In this document: positions 33,976-42,352 of the stretch, piece after piece
Numbering within the stretch: position 1 is the stretch's first letter
How the letters are laid out: every line of letters begins with the position of its first letter
Assembly (NCBI GenBank): GCA_963703165.1
Contig: OY969798.1
Span: forward strand, 1,302,001 to 1,366,000
From: JBQTKD01 sp963703165
Lineage (GTDB): Bacteria > Actinomycetota > Actinomycetes > Sporichthyales > Sporichthyaceae
DNA: 64,000 nt
Direction of reading: 5' to 3'
Program-made: the position numbers and the translations under genes
Notes under the pieces: model-generated
What the model saw: the letters and a program-made list of their open reading frames with translations, nothing else
Database searches by the model: none
What the model was told of the DNA's origin: nothing

Positions 33976-35327
33976 CGGCGATCGAGCCGCGGACGTCGCG
34001 CTCCCCCGGGCCGAGCTACCACGACCTGCTCGACACGGACACCCACGAAGTTCCCAGCTTCCTGCGCCGCACCGGCCGCAACGACTTCGGCATCGCCGAC
34101 ATCCCCGCCTACTTCTACTTCGACCGCGACGTGCTCGCGCTGGAGAAGCAGGCGATCTGGCGCCACGTCTGGCAGTTCGCCTGCCGCGAGGAACGAGTGC
34201 GCGAGCCCGGGGACTTCGAGGTCTACGAGGTCGCCGACCTCTCCGTCCTGGTGGTGCGCGGCGCCGACGGAGTTCTCCGCGGGTTCTACAACGCCTGCCT
34301 GCACCGCGGTCGCCGGCTGCGCGACACCGGCGGTGGCGGGGCGAGCGAGCTGCAGTGCCAGTTCCACGGCTTCTGTTGGGACCTCGAGGGCGAACTCAAG
34401 CGGGTGCCCGCCCGATGGGACTTCCCCCAGGTGGAGGACGAGGCGTTCACGCTGCCGCAGGTACGTGTGGACACCTGGGGCGGGTTCGTGTTCGTCTGCC
34501 TCGATCCCGAGCAGGTCTCGCTGCGCGAGTACCTCGGCGAGCTGACCGAACTGGATCACTGGGACCTCGCGGACCGATATACCGAGGCGCACGTGGAGAA
34601 GGTGCTCCCCTGCAACTGGAAGGTCGCGCAGGAAGCCTTCATGGAGTCCTTCCACGTCGTGACCACGCACCCGCAACTGCTGCGCGGCATCGGCGACGCG
34701 AACTCCCAGTACGACGCGTGGGAATGGGTCAGCCGTGCGATCACACCCCGCGGTACCCCGAGCCCGCACCTGAACTTCGAGCCCACCGAGCAGCAGATCT
34801 TCGACGCGATGATGGGCCTCGGCCTCGACGACGCACCGGTCTTGACGTTGCCCGACGACGCCCGCGCCCGCACCGTGATCGCCGCGGCCACCCGGTCGCG
34901 CATGCGCGACTCGCTGGGTGATCGGGTCGAGAGCCTGTCGGACTCCGAATGCGTGGACACGTTCTTCTACACGGCTTTTCCGAACTTCCACCCCTGGGGC
35001 TCCTACAACCGCACCTGCTACCGCTTCCGGCCGAACGGCAGCGACCCCGAGACCTCGATCATGGAGATCCTGATCCTGTCGCCGTTCCAAGGCGAGCGGC
35101 CGCCGGAGGCGCCGGTGCGCAAGCTCGGCCTGGACGACTCGATGCTCGAGGCCGCCGAACTCGGGCCACTCGCGCGGGTGTTCTTCCAGGACGAGTACAA
35201 CGTCGGGTCGGTGCAGCGTGGTCTGCACACGCTGGTGGAGCACAAGGCCGGGGTCACCTTCGGCGCGTACCAGGAGACGAAGATCCGGCACTTCTATGCG
35301 GTCTACCGCCGCCTATTGGGGATCTGA
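33972..35327 (+). CDS. Rieske non-heme iron oxygenase, alpha subunit type
   Basis: A 451-residue ring-hydroxylating oxygenase. The Rieske [2Fe-2S] ligands are C109, H111, C129 and H132 (NACLHRG ... CQFHGFCWD), and the mononuclear-iron histidines are H228 and H233 (ESFHVVTTHPQL). A carboxylate late in the chain should complete the facial triad. It hydroxylates or demethylates an aromatic or alicyclic acid with O2 and electrons from a reductase. No beta subunit, ferredoxin or reductase gene is near. The GTG start overlaps the stop of the 77-residue gene. Confidence 0.92.
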   Translation: MTAIEPRTSRSPGPSYHDLLDTDTHEVPSFLRRTGRNDFGIADIPAYFYFDRDVLALEKQAIWRHVWQFACREERVREPGDFEVYEVADLSVLVVRGADGVLRGFYNACLHRGRRLRDTGGGGASELQCQFHGFCWDLEGELKRVPARWDFPQVEDEAFTLPQVRVDTWGGFVFVCLDPEQVSLREYLGELTELDHWDLADRYTEAHVEKVLPCNWKVAQEAFMESFHVVTTHPQLLRGIGDANSQYDAWEWVSRAITPRGTPSPHLNFEPTEQQIFDAMMGLGLDDAPVLTLPDDARARTVIAAATRSRMRDSLGDRVESLSDSECVDTFFYTAFPNFHPWGSYNRTCYRFRPNGSDPETSIMEILILSPFQGERPPEAPVRKLGLDDSMLEAAELGPLARVFFQDEYNVGSVQRGLHTLVEHKAGVTFGAYQETKIRHFYAVYRRLLGI

Positions 35328-35344
35328 CGGGGTACCGTCGAGCG

Positions 35345-35803
35345 GTGACCTCCGTGCCGGCGACCACCCGTCGGCTGTTCGCCGCCTGGATCGCCGGCGC
35401 TTTCCTGCTGCTGGGCCTGCCGGTCACCGCCTCCGCGGCCACGGCGTCGGCCGCGACGCCGCAGGGCCAGGTTCTGCGTCAGAACGGGATCGCCGACACG
35501 CCTGGCCTTCGGGTCGAGCGCCAGAACGCCCCGCGATTGGTACGCGCGGCCGAGCCCCTGCGACTGCTCCGCTGGCCGTCCGATCTCGACACCCCGTCGG
35601 CGGTACTGCCGACCGGTCCCGCACTGCGCGCGCCTTCCTTCCGCGGCCTTGCTGCGGCGACGCCGGGCACGCCGACGGACTCGGTCCCCGCGGCAGTGGC
35701 GCGTGGCCGTGGACCGCCGGTTCCGGCGATCTCGAGTGCCGGCCCCGACGCCTTCCTCGGCCGGCCCGACGTCTCCGGAGCACTGGGCGCCCCGACGGCC
35801 TGA
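35345..35803 (+). CDS. small secreted protein of unknown function
   Basis: A 152-residue protein with a clear N-terminal signal peptide (TTRRLFAAWIAGAFLLLGLP then VTASAATASAA, ending near residue 40). It is followed by a low-complexity Ala/Pro/Arg-rich mature part (LRLLRWPSDLDTPSAVLPTG). No domain is recognised. GTG 35345 was chosen because the signal begins there; it is 17 bases after the Rieske stop codon and could be co-transcribed. The gene call is moderately supported by the signal peptide only. Confidence 0.55.
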   Translation: MTSVPATTRRLFAAWIAGAFLLLGLPVTASAATASAATPQGQVLRQNGIADTPGLRVERQNAPRLVRAAEPLRLLRWPSDLDTPSAVLPTGPALRAPSFRGLAAATPGTPTDSVPAAVARGRGPPVPAISSAGPDAFLGRPDVSGALGAPTA

Positions 35804-35902
35804 GTCGCCGTCGGCCCGTTCGAATACCTGACCATGGGTCAGGTCTGTCGCTCTGCCTGCTCCGGCGCGTCGCGAGGGCGATCCGTCTTCCCTGGAGCCG
35901 AC

Positions 35903-38221
35903 ATGTCCAACTCGTCCCCGCGGCGTGCTCGCCGCGCGCCGGTGATCCGTGCACTGATCTCCCTGGCCGTGATAGCCGGGTCGCTGTTCGCCGCCTTCAC
36001 CATGCCCGCCAAACTCGGACTCGACCTGCGCGGCGGCACCCAGATCGTCCTGGAGACCAACGACTCACCGACGGTCAAGGCCAATCGGGAGTCGACCGAG
36101 CGCGCGCTCGAGGTGCTCCGCCGACGCGTCGACGCCCTCGGGGTCGCCGAACCCAGCATCACCCGCGCCGGGGACCGCCGCATCATCGTCGAACTGCCCG
36201 GCCTGCTGGATCCGGGCAAGGCGGCCGAGGTGCTCGGGCGCACCGCCCAACTGCAGTTCCACGAAGTGCTCGGGACCGCCGCACCCACCGCGGAAGTCGG
36301 CGCGCAGCCGGACGGGCGGGCGACCCTTCCCGACGAGGGCGGGCAGAAGTTGCGTCTGGCCGCTCCCGCGCTGACCGGAGCCGGTGTCGGGAAAGCCGAA
36401 GCGAGCTACGACCTGCGTCAGGGCGGTTGGTTCGTCACCGTCGACTTCAACGGTCAGGGTTCGGGCGCCTGGCAGCAGCTGACCGGCAAGGCCGCGTGCG
36501 CCCCGGTCGGGGATCCGCAGCGACGGGTCGCGATCGTGCTGGACTCCGAGGTGATCTCCTCGCCGCAGGTCGATCCGTCGATCGGCTGCAAGACCGGTAT
36601 CCCCGGCGGCAGCACGATGATCTCCGGCAGCTTCGACGAGGCCTCCGCCCGCGACCTGGCCGTGCTGATCTCCGGCGGCGCGCTGCCGGTTCCGGTGGAG
36701 ATCATCGAGCAACGCGTCGTGGGCCCCACGCTCGGTCAGGCCGCGATCGACGCCTCCGCGCAGGCGGCCCTCATCGGCGTCGCGCTCACCGGGCTGTTCA
36801 TCGTCATCGTCTACCGACTGCTCGGCGCCCTGGCCACGATCGCCCTGGGCTGCTACGCGCTCATCTCCTACGCCGCGCTGGTCATCATCGGCGCCACCTT
36901 GACCCTGCCCGGACTCGCCGGGTTCGTCCTGGCGATCGGCATCGCGATCGACGCCAACGTGTTGGTGTTCGAACGAGCGCGGGAGGAGTACGCCGCCGGG
37001 ACCACCCGACGCAAACTCGGCGCCTCACTGGGGCTCGGGTTCAACAAGGCGTGGTCGGCGATCATCGACTCGAACGTCACCACACTGCTCGCCGCCGGTC
37101 TGCTGTTCTACTTCGCCTCCGGGCCGGTCAAGGGCTTCGGGGTGATGCTGAGCATCGGGGTCCTGGCGTCGATGCTCTCCGCGTTGGTGATCGCCCGCAC
37201 CCTCGCCGACTTCGCCATCGCGCGCGATGCAATCCGGCGTAGGCCCGCGATCAGCGGAATCGCCGCCGAGGGCCGGGTCCGCACCTGGCTGGTACGCCGG
37301 GATCCTGACGTGATGCGTCGGCGCCGCACGTGGCTGACGATCTCCGGGCTCCTGCTGGTGGTCGCCGTCGTGGGGATCGCGGTGAAGGGCCTCAATCTCG
37401 GGGTGGAGTTCACCGGCGGGCGACTGGTGGAGTACTCGACGAGCCGCCCGGTCGATGCGGAGGTGGCGCGCGCCGCCGTGTCGGAGGCCGGTTTCCCGCG
37501 GGCGATCGTGCAGTCCTCCGGCGCCGACGACCTCACCGTGCGCGCCTCGGACGTCTCCAACGCCGACGAGGAACGGATCCGCGAGGCCTTGGGCGAACTC
37601 GGCGGCGGCATCGAGACGTTGCGCGACGAACTGATCGGGCCGAGCCTGGGCGAGGAACTACGGCGCAACGCGATCATCGCGTTCTGTATCGCCCTGGCGG
37701 CCCAGATGATCTATCTGGCCGTGCGGTTCCGGTGGACGTTCGGCGCCGCCGCGGTCCTCGCGATGTTCCACGACGTGATCCTGGTGACCGGCGCGTTCGC
37801 GTGGCTGGGGCGCCCCGTGGACGGGGTGTTCCTGGCCGCGGTGTTGACGATCGTCGGGTTGTCGGTGAACGACTCGGTGGTGGTGTTCGACAGGGTCCGG
37901 GAGATGTGGGCGGCCGACCGGAGCAAACCCTTCGACCGGATCTGCAACGCCGCGACGCTGCAGACCGTGCCGCGAACGGTGAACACGGGGTTGGGCGCGA
38001 TGTTCATCCTCGCCGCGTTGGCCGTCCTCGGTGGAGACTCGCTGACGGACTTCGCCATCGCACTGTTGCTCGGCCTGATCGTCGGCACGTTGTCCTCGGT
38101 GTTCACCGCGACCCCGATCGCCATCCTGTTGGAGAGCCGATCGAACACCCCGCCACCGATGCCGAAGGAGACGGTCCGAGCCCAGCCGCGAGAACGAGCG
38201 GACTCCGGGGCGGTGTTGTGA
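35903..38221 (+). CDS. secDF: fused SecD-SecF protein-export membrane protein
   Basis: A 772-residue fusion. The SecD half has the first transmembrane helix, the SecD signature LGLDLRGGTQIVLET, the P1 head region and five further helices (GFVLAIGIAIDANVLVFERA). The SecF half starts at about residue 475 (RTWLTISGLLLVVAVVGIAV, GLNLGVEFTGGRLVEY) and ends with VGLSVNDSVVVFDRVREMW and LGGDSLTDFAIALLLGLIVG. SecDF uses the proton gradient to help pull proteins through SecYEG. Actinobacteria more often have separate secD and secF genes near yajC and ruvB; none is here, so this looks like a stand-alone extra copy. ATG 35903 has GGAG 8 bases upstream; in-frame 35834 lacks similarity. Confidence 0.93.
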   Translation: MSNSSPRRARRAPVIRALISLAVIAGSLFAAFTMPAKLGLDLRGGTQIVLETNDSPTVKANRESTERALEVLRRRVDALGVAEPSITRAGDRRIIVELPGLLDPGKAAEVLGRTAQLQFHEVLGTAAPTAEVGAQPDGRATLPDEGGQKLRLAAPALTGAGVGKAEASYDLRQGGWFVTVDFNGQGSGAWQQLTGKAACAPVGDPQRRVAIVLDSEVISSPQVDPSIGCKTGIPGGSTMISGSFDEASARDLAVLISGGALPVPVEIIEQRVVGPTLGQAAIDASAQAALIGVALTGLFIVIVYRLLGALATIALGCYALISYAALVIIGATLTLPGLAGFVLAIGIAIDANVLVFERAREEYAAGTTRRKLGASLGLGFNKAWSAIIDSNVTTLLAAGLLFYFASGPVKGFGVMLSIGVLASMLSALVIARTLADFAIARDAIRRRPAISGIAAEGRVRTWLVRRDPDVMRRRRTWLTISGLLLVVAVVGIAVKGLNLGVEFTGGRLVEYSTSRPVDAEVARAAVSEAGFPRAIVQSSGADDLTVRASDVSNADEERIREALGELGGGIETLRDELIGPSLGEELRRNAIIAFCIALAAQMIYLAVRFRWTFGAAAVLAMFHDVILVTGAFAWLGRPVDGVFLAAVLTIVGLSVNDSVVVFDRVREMWAADRSKPFDRICNAATLQTVPRTVNTGLGAMFILAALAVLGGDSLTDFAIALLLGLIVGTLSSVFTATPIAILLESRSNTPPPMPKETVRAQPRERADSGAVL

Positions 38222-38235
38222 CCTCAGAGTGAGAT

Positions 38236-38281
38236 GGCGTCCGCTGAAGGGTGAGCTATAGCGCACTCTTCAGCGGACGCC
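38236..38281. terminator. bidirectional terminator between secDF and the enoyl-CoA hydratase
   Basis: A perfect 14-bp inverted repeat, GGCGTCCGCTGAAG (38236-38249) and its complement (38268-38281), extends by GTG/CAC to an 18-bp stem with a 10-base loop. It fills the 66-base gap between two convergent genes and should stop transcripts from both sides. There is no T-run. Confidence 0.85.
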
Positions 38282-38287
38282 CTGAGC

Positions 38288-39058
38288 TCAGTCCAGGCTC
38301 CGGAAGTCCGCCGGGCGCTTCTCCATGAAGGCTTTGATGCCTTCCTTGGCCTCGGGGGACTTGAAGCTGTTGGCCTGGGCGGTCGCCTCGGACGCGACGG
38401 CGGTGCCGAACGGTTGGCCGTAGGCGGCGTTGAGCTGACCCTTCATCAGGCCGAGTGCGCGGCGAGGTCCGTCCGCGAGCTTCGTCGCCCACTCGGAGAC
38501 CAGGGCATCGAGGTCTTCGACGGGGACGGCCCGGTTGATCAGGCCGAGGCCGTGGGCCTCGGTGCCGGACAATCGCGTGCCGAAGAACGCGATCTCCTTG
38601 GCCTGCTGCGGTCCGATCAACCGCGGCAGCAGCCAGGAACCGCCGCCGTCCAGACCGATGCCGAGCGAGGCGAACACTTCGCCGAACACAGCGTTGTCGG
38701 CGGCCAGGACCAGGTCCGCGCACAGCGCGAGGTTGGCGCCGAAGCCGATCGCTCCTCCGCGGACGGCGGCGATCGCCGGGGTCGGCATGTCGTAGAGGGT
38801 GCGGCACAGGTGCGCGGTGCGGCGCATGAACGTGAGTTCGTCGGGCAGCGCGGGCTCGGCGAGATCCATGCCGGAGCAGAAGGCATTGCCGGCGCCGGTG
38901 AGGACGACGACCCGGTCGGTGTGTCGGCCGGCGATGTCCTCGAGGACGTCGATCAACTGCTCGACCATGGCCTGATTGATGCCGTTGCGCCGCTCGGGGC
39001 GGTTCATCGTCACAGTGACGACGCCCTCGTCGCGGGCGACGAGCACCAACTCGGACAT
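38288..39058 (-). CDS. enoyl-CoA hydratase/isomerase (crotonase family)
   Basis: A 256-residue crotonase-fold enzyme. The oxyanion-hole segments are LTGAGNAFCSGMDLAEPA and AIAAVRGGAIGFGANLALCAD. A glutamate at the typical catalytic position is seen in ADNAVFGEVFASLGIGLDGG; the segment GGSWLLPRLIG follows. It hydrates an enoyl-CoA or isomerises its double bond. It is the last gene of a five-gene operon, with a start overlapping the stop of the dehydrogenase gene (TGATG), and is followed by a strong terminator. Confidence 0.9.
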   Translation of the reverse strand: MSELVLVARDEGVVTVTMNRPERRNGINQAMVEQLIDVLEDIAGRHTDRVVVLTGAGNAFCSGMDLAEPALPDELTFMRRTAHLCRTLYDMPTPAIAAVRGGAIGFGANLALCADLVLAADNAVFGEVFASLGIGLDGGGSWLLPRLIGPQQAKEIAFFGTRLSGTEAHGLGLINRAVPVEDLDALVSEWATKLADGPRRALGLMKGQLNAAYGQPFGTAVASEATAQANSFKSPEAKEGIKAFMEKRPADFRSLD

Positions 39059-40200
39059 CAGACTCCCAAGGTCGCGGCCAGTCGCACCCGGTGCTGAGCC
39101 GGATCGCCCAGCAGCAGGTCGTTGGCCATCGCGCGTCGGTAGAACAGGTGCGCGTCATGTTCCCAGGTGAACCCGATGCCACCGAACAGGTGCAGGCTCT
39201 CGCGCGCGATCCGCACGCCGGCCTCACCGCACATCGCCTTGGCCATGCTCGCCGCGGCGCGCAGTTCGCGGGCCGAGGCCGGGGTGCGCTCGGTGAGGTG
39301 GCGGTCCGCGGCGGCGATCGCCTCGTCGCGTGCGGAGCGCGCCAACTCCAACTCCAACAGCAGATTGACCAGCGTGTGCTTGATGGCCTGGAACGATCCG
39401 ATGGGGCGGTCGAACTGCACGCGCTCCTTGACCCAGGAGACCGCCCGGTCCAGACACTCCGCGGCGACGCCGATCTGCTCGGCGGCCAGCACCGCCAACG
39501 AGAGGTCGAAACCGACGGCCAGCGCGTCCGCCGCGTCGGGGCCGGACAACAACGTCGCCGGCGCGTCGTGCAGGGCGATCTCGGCCATGCCCCGGGTGAG
39601 GTCCAACGTCGTCATCGGACGACGCAGCACTCCGACGCCGGAGGCGTCCACCGCGCACAACACCGGCGCCTTGGCGATGCGCGCCGGCACGAGCAGGACG
39701 TCGGCGTCCATGCCGTTGAGCACGAACGAGACGCTGCCGGTGACCCGCACACCGTCACCGCTCGGGATTGCGGCAACATCCGGCGCGAGCAACCCGCCGC
39801 GGCCGTCCATCCCCGGCCACAGCACGGCCGGCGTCGCCTCACCCTCGGCGACGCGGTTCAGCAGGTCCCCGCACACCGGCTCGGGCTCGGTACCGAGCAA
39901 CACGCCGGTCGCCATGCCCACACACGCCAACGCCGGCACCGGAGCCAGGCTTCGACCCAGGGCCTCCGCGGCCACCGCGAGATCCACGTACGCCCCGCCG
40001 ACCCCGCCGAACTGCTCGGGGACGACCAGCGCGGTCACCCCGATCTGCTCGACGAGGGTGCACCACAGGTCGGCGTCCACGCGGGCCGGAACGTCGTCGC
40101 CCAGGAACTCGCGCGGGCCGGGGTGTCGATCCAGGCACGCCCGGATCGACTCGGCGTACACCGCCCGCTCGGCAGCCGAGGAGGCCACGGGTGTGCTCAT
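39058..40200 (-). CDS. acyl-CoA dehydrogenase, FadE small-subunit-like
   Basis: A 380-residue acyl-CoA dehydrogenase. Its C-terminal signature ESLHLFGGIGFTWEHDAHLF, then YRRAMANDLLLG, is typical of actinobacterial FadE subunits that form heteromeric dehydrogenases in steroid side-chain and related breakdown. It lacks the usual YEGTxEIQ base segment. The partner is probably the FadE at 42353-43561 in the same operon. ATG 40200 overlaps the stop of the MaoC gene (ATGA). Oligomeric state is an inference from family knowledge. Confidence 0.88.
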   Translation of the reverse strand: MSTPVASSAAERAVYAESIRACLDRHPGPREFLGDDVPARVDADLWCTLVEQIGVTALVVPEQFGGVGGAYVDLAVAAEALGRSLAPVPALACVGMATGVLLGTEPEPVCGDLLNRVAEGEATPAVLWPGMDGRGGLLAPDVAAIPSGDGVRVTGSVSFVLNGMDADVLLVPARIAKAPVLCAVDASGVGVLRRPMTTLDLTRGMAEIALHDAPATLLSGPDAADALAVGFDLSLAVLAAEQIGVAAECLDRAVSWVKERVQFDRPIGSFQAIKHTLVNLLLELELARSARDEAIAAADRHLTERTPASARELRAAASMAKAMCGEAGVRIARESLHLFGGIGFTWEHDAHLFYRRAMANDLLLGDPAQHRVRLAATLGV

Positions 40201-41396
40201 CCCTGACGTGCCCGATCCGTCGCCGGGTTCGCGCCTTCGCGCGTCGGCAGGACTACGGTCGCGGTGCCCGGCATGACGTCGTCGCCGCGCTGGTTGCGCG
40301 CGAAGGTCGTCACGTCGACGAGGTGCTCGCCGTTCTCGACGCGCTTGCCGACGACCTCCCCGCCGAGGGTGACCACGTCGGACAGGTAGACGAACCCGCG
40401 GTACTGCGAGGTCAGGGCACTCACCCAACCATCGTCGCCGACCCAGCTCGTCATGAGCTGGATCTGCCAGCACTGGCGCTGGAAGCCGACGTCGTACTGG
40501 AACGCGACGCCCATCGCGTTGGCTGCGTTCTTGTTGTAGTGCACGGCGTAGATGGGCTCCTGAGCCCCCGTCAGCGGATCGCGGAAGGACCAGGCAGGGT
40601 GCAGGGCGTAATCATGCAGGGCGGCCGCGTGTGCCTTGAGCCGCGGGATCGGCGTGCCGCCGCCGGCGATGAAGGCGACCTCGTCGGTGAGGCCGATCGG
40701 GCCCTTGGTGATGGTCTCCATCGCCTGGCCGACCTCGACGTCCTCCCAGTAGCGGGAGGTCGCGCCGCGGGGCTGCTCGGAGAGGACCTGCGCCTCGACG
40801 GCCTCGATCTCCGCGGGCTTCCACGGGTGCGGGATCTCGAGCTTGCGTTCACCCCGGCGCCCACGCGCCTGGGCGCGCTCGAAGTTCATGACCTGCCAGC
40901 GGATCTGCGCGACGTGCTCCCCGCGTTGATTCGTGTAGTCGTTGCGGATGTGGTCGGTAACCATGCGGCCGGCGAAGCTGGAGTCCTTCGGACCGGTGAA
41001 CCCGTCGTAGTGACAGGTCGCGGTGATCGTGTCGCCCCAGTAGATGGGGGCGAGCAGTTCCATCTGGGTCGCGTTGTGGAACGAACCCAACCCGGGCCAG
41101 CCGAACTGAATGCCGGAAAAGCAGCCGATCACGAACGACGGTGGTGCGACCGGTGCACCCCAGGCCGAGGCCCGCCCGTGCTCCGCGTCGGTCCACAGCG
41201 GGTTGATGTCGCCGATGCCGCCCGCGAACTTCATGACCGCGATGCGGGTGGCTTCCTCGTTGTTGATGGAGTGGTCGATGCGCATCTGCGCGCCCACCTT
41301 CTTCTCCATGTTCGCGATCATCTCGTCGGTGATGACCGCTTCGGGCATGCGTGCTTCGGTCTCGGTGCCGTCCTGGGTTGAGGGCGCCATCGTCAT
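40197..41396 (-). CDS. double hot-dog MaoC-type dehydratase (FAS1-like dehydratase + MaoC)
   Basis: A 399-residue protein with an N-terminal FAS1-like dehydratase hot-dog (residues ~25-175: GDINPLWTDAEHGRASAWGA, APPSFVIGC) and a C-terminal MaoC hot-dog (~210-385: RYWEDVEVGQAMETITKGPI, AVHYNKNAANAMGV). It hydrates or dehydrates enoyl/3-hydroxyacyl-CoA, the step before the SDR encoded next to it. ATG 41396 has GGGAG 8 bases upstream. It lies 11 bases after the SDR gene and overlaps the next gene, so it belongs to the five-gene beta-oxidation operon. Confidence 0.87.
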   Translation of the reverse strand: MTMAPSTQDGTETEARMPEAVITDEMIANMEKKVGAQMRIDHSINNEEATRIAVMKFAGGIGDINPLWTDAEHGRASAWGAPVAPPSFVIGCFSGIQFGWPGLGSFHNATQMELLAPIYWGDTITATCHYDGFTGPKDSSFAGRMVTDHIRNDYTNQRGEHVAQIRWQVMNFERAQARGRRGERKLEIPHPWKPAEIEAVEAQVLSEQPRGATSRYWEDVEVGQAMETITKGPIGLTDEVAFIAGGGTPIPRLKAHAAALHDYALHPAWSFRDPLTGAQEPIYAVHYNKNAANAMGVAFQYDVGFQRQCWQIQLMTSWVGDDGWVSALTSQYRGFVYLSDVVTLGGEVVGKRVENGEHLVDVTTFARNQRGDDVMPGTATVVLPTREGANPATDRARQG

Positions 41397-41407
41397 CTGA
41401 TGCTCCC

Positions 41408-42319
41408 TCAGGCCTTGTCCGGGTTCGCGGTCCAGCCGCCGCCCTGCGGCACACCGGCCTCAGCGACTGCCTTGGCCAGGTCCTCGACGGTCCAGCGACC
41501 GTCGGTGTCCAGCTTCCACTCGGGGTCCTTCTCCCAGGGCCGGATCCGTTGCACCCGTGAGCCTCCGACGATGAAGACCTCGCCGGACAGCGCGCAGTCC
41601 GCGGTCGCGAGGTACACGACGAAGGGGCTGACGTTGGCCGGGTTGAACCGGTCGAACTTGCCCTCCTTCGGGGCCAGCGCGTCACCGAAGGCCTGCTCCG
41701 TCATGCGTGTGCGGGCCTGCGGGGTGATCGCGTTGACCCGGACGCCGTAGCGCTTGAGTTCCTTGGCGGCGACCTGGGTGAGGGAGGCGACGGCGGCCTT
41801 GGCGGCTGCGTAGTTGGCCTGCCCCGGGTTGCCGAACACGCCGGATTCGCTGGAAGTGTTGATGACCGAGGCGTTCACGGCTTCGCCGGCCTTGGCCTGC
41901 TCACGCCAATGGTTGCCCGCCGCGCGGGTGACGGTGAAGGTGCCGCGCAGGTTGACGCGGACCACGAGGTCCCAGTCGTCGTCGGTGAGATTGACCAGCA
42001 CGCGGTCGCGGAGGATGCCCGCGTTGTTCACGACGATGTCGAGGCGACCGAAGCTGTCGACGGCGGTGGCGATGAGTCGCTCGGCGCCCGCGGCGTCGGC
42101 GACGTCATCGGCGTTGGAGACAGCCTGGCCGCCCGCGGCGCGAATCTCAGCGGCGACAGTCTCAGCAGGACCGGCTTCGGACCCGGTGCCGTCGGACGAA
42201 CCGCCGAGGTCGTTGACGACAACCTGGGCGCCCTCGGCTGCGAGCAGCAGTGCGTGCTCGCGACCGATGCCCCGTCCTGCGCCGGTGACGATCGCGACGC
42301 GTCCGTTCAGTGCTCCCAT
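41408..42319 (-). CDS. SDR, 3-hydroxyacyl-CoA dehydrogenase type
   Basis: A 303-residue SDR of the HSD17B4/multifunctional-enzyme type: TGAGRGIGREHALLLAAEGA, VVVNDLGGSSDGTGSEAGPA (the family's glycine-rich insert), VVNNAGILRD, serine in INTSSESGVFGNPGQANYAA and the catalytic YAAAK. It oxidises 3-hydroxyacyl-CoA to 3-ketoacyl-CoA, following the MaoC dehydratase. It ends with a short extension beyond the SDR core (WKLDTDGRWTVEDLAKAVAE). It is the second gene of the operon that is divergent from the MarR regulator. Confidence 0.92.
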   Translation of the reverse strand: MGALNGRVAIVTGAGRGIGREHALLLAAEGAQVVVNDLGGSSDGTGSEAGPAETVAAEIRAAGGQAVSNADDVADAAGAERLIATAVDSFGRLDIVVNNAGILRDRVLVNLTDDDWDLVVRVNLRGTFTVTRAAGNHWREQAKAGEAVNASVINTSSESGVFGNPGQANYAAAKAAVASLTQVAAKELKRYGVRVNAITPQARTRMTEQAFGDALAPKEGKFDRFNPANVSPFVVYLATADCALSGEVFIVGGSRVQRIRPWEKDPEWKLDTDGRWTVEDLAKAVAEAGVPQGGGWTANPDKA

Positions 42320-42352
42320 GACTGCATCCGTTCTGCCCGTGGGCTCATTCGT

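Noticed and set aside
35218..37242. Plus-strand open frame of 674 codons across the secreted protein and secDF
   Set aside because: Arg-rich frame with no homology features; secDF in another frame is unmistakable.
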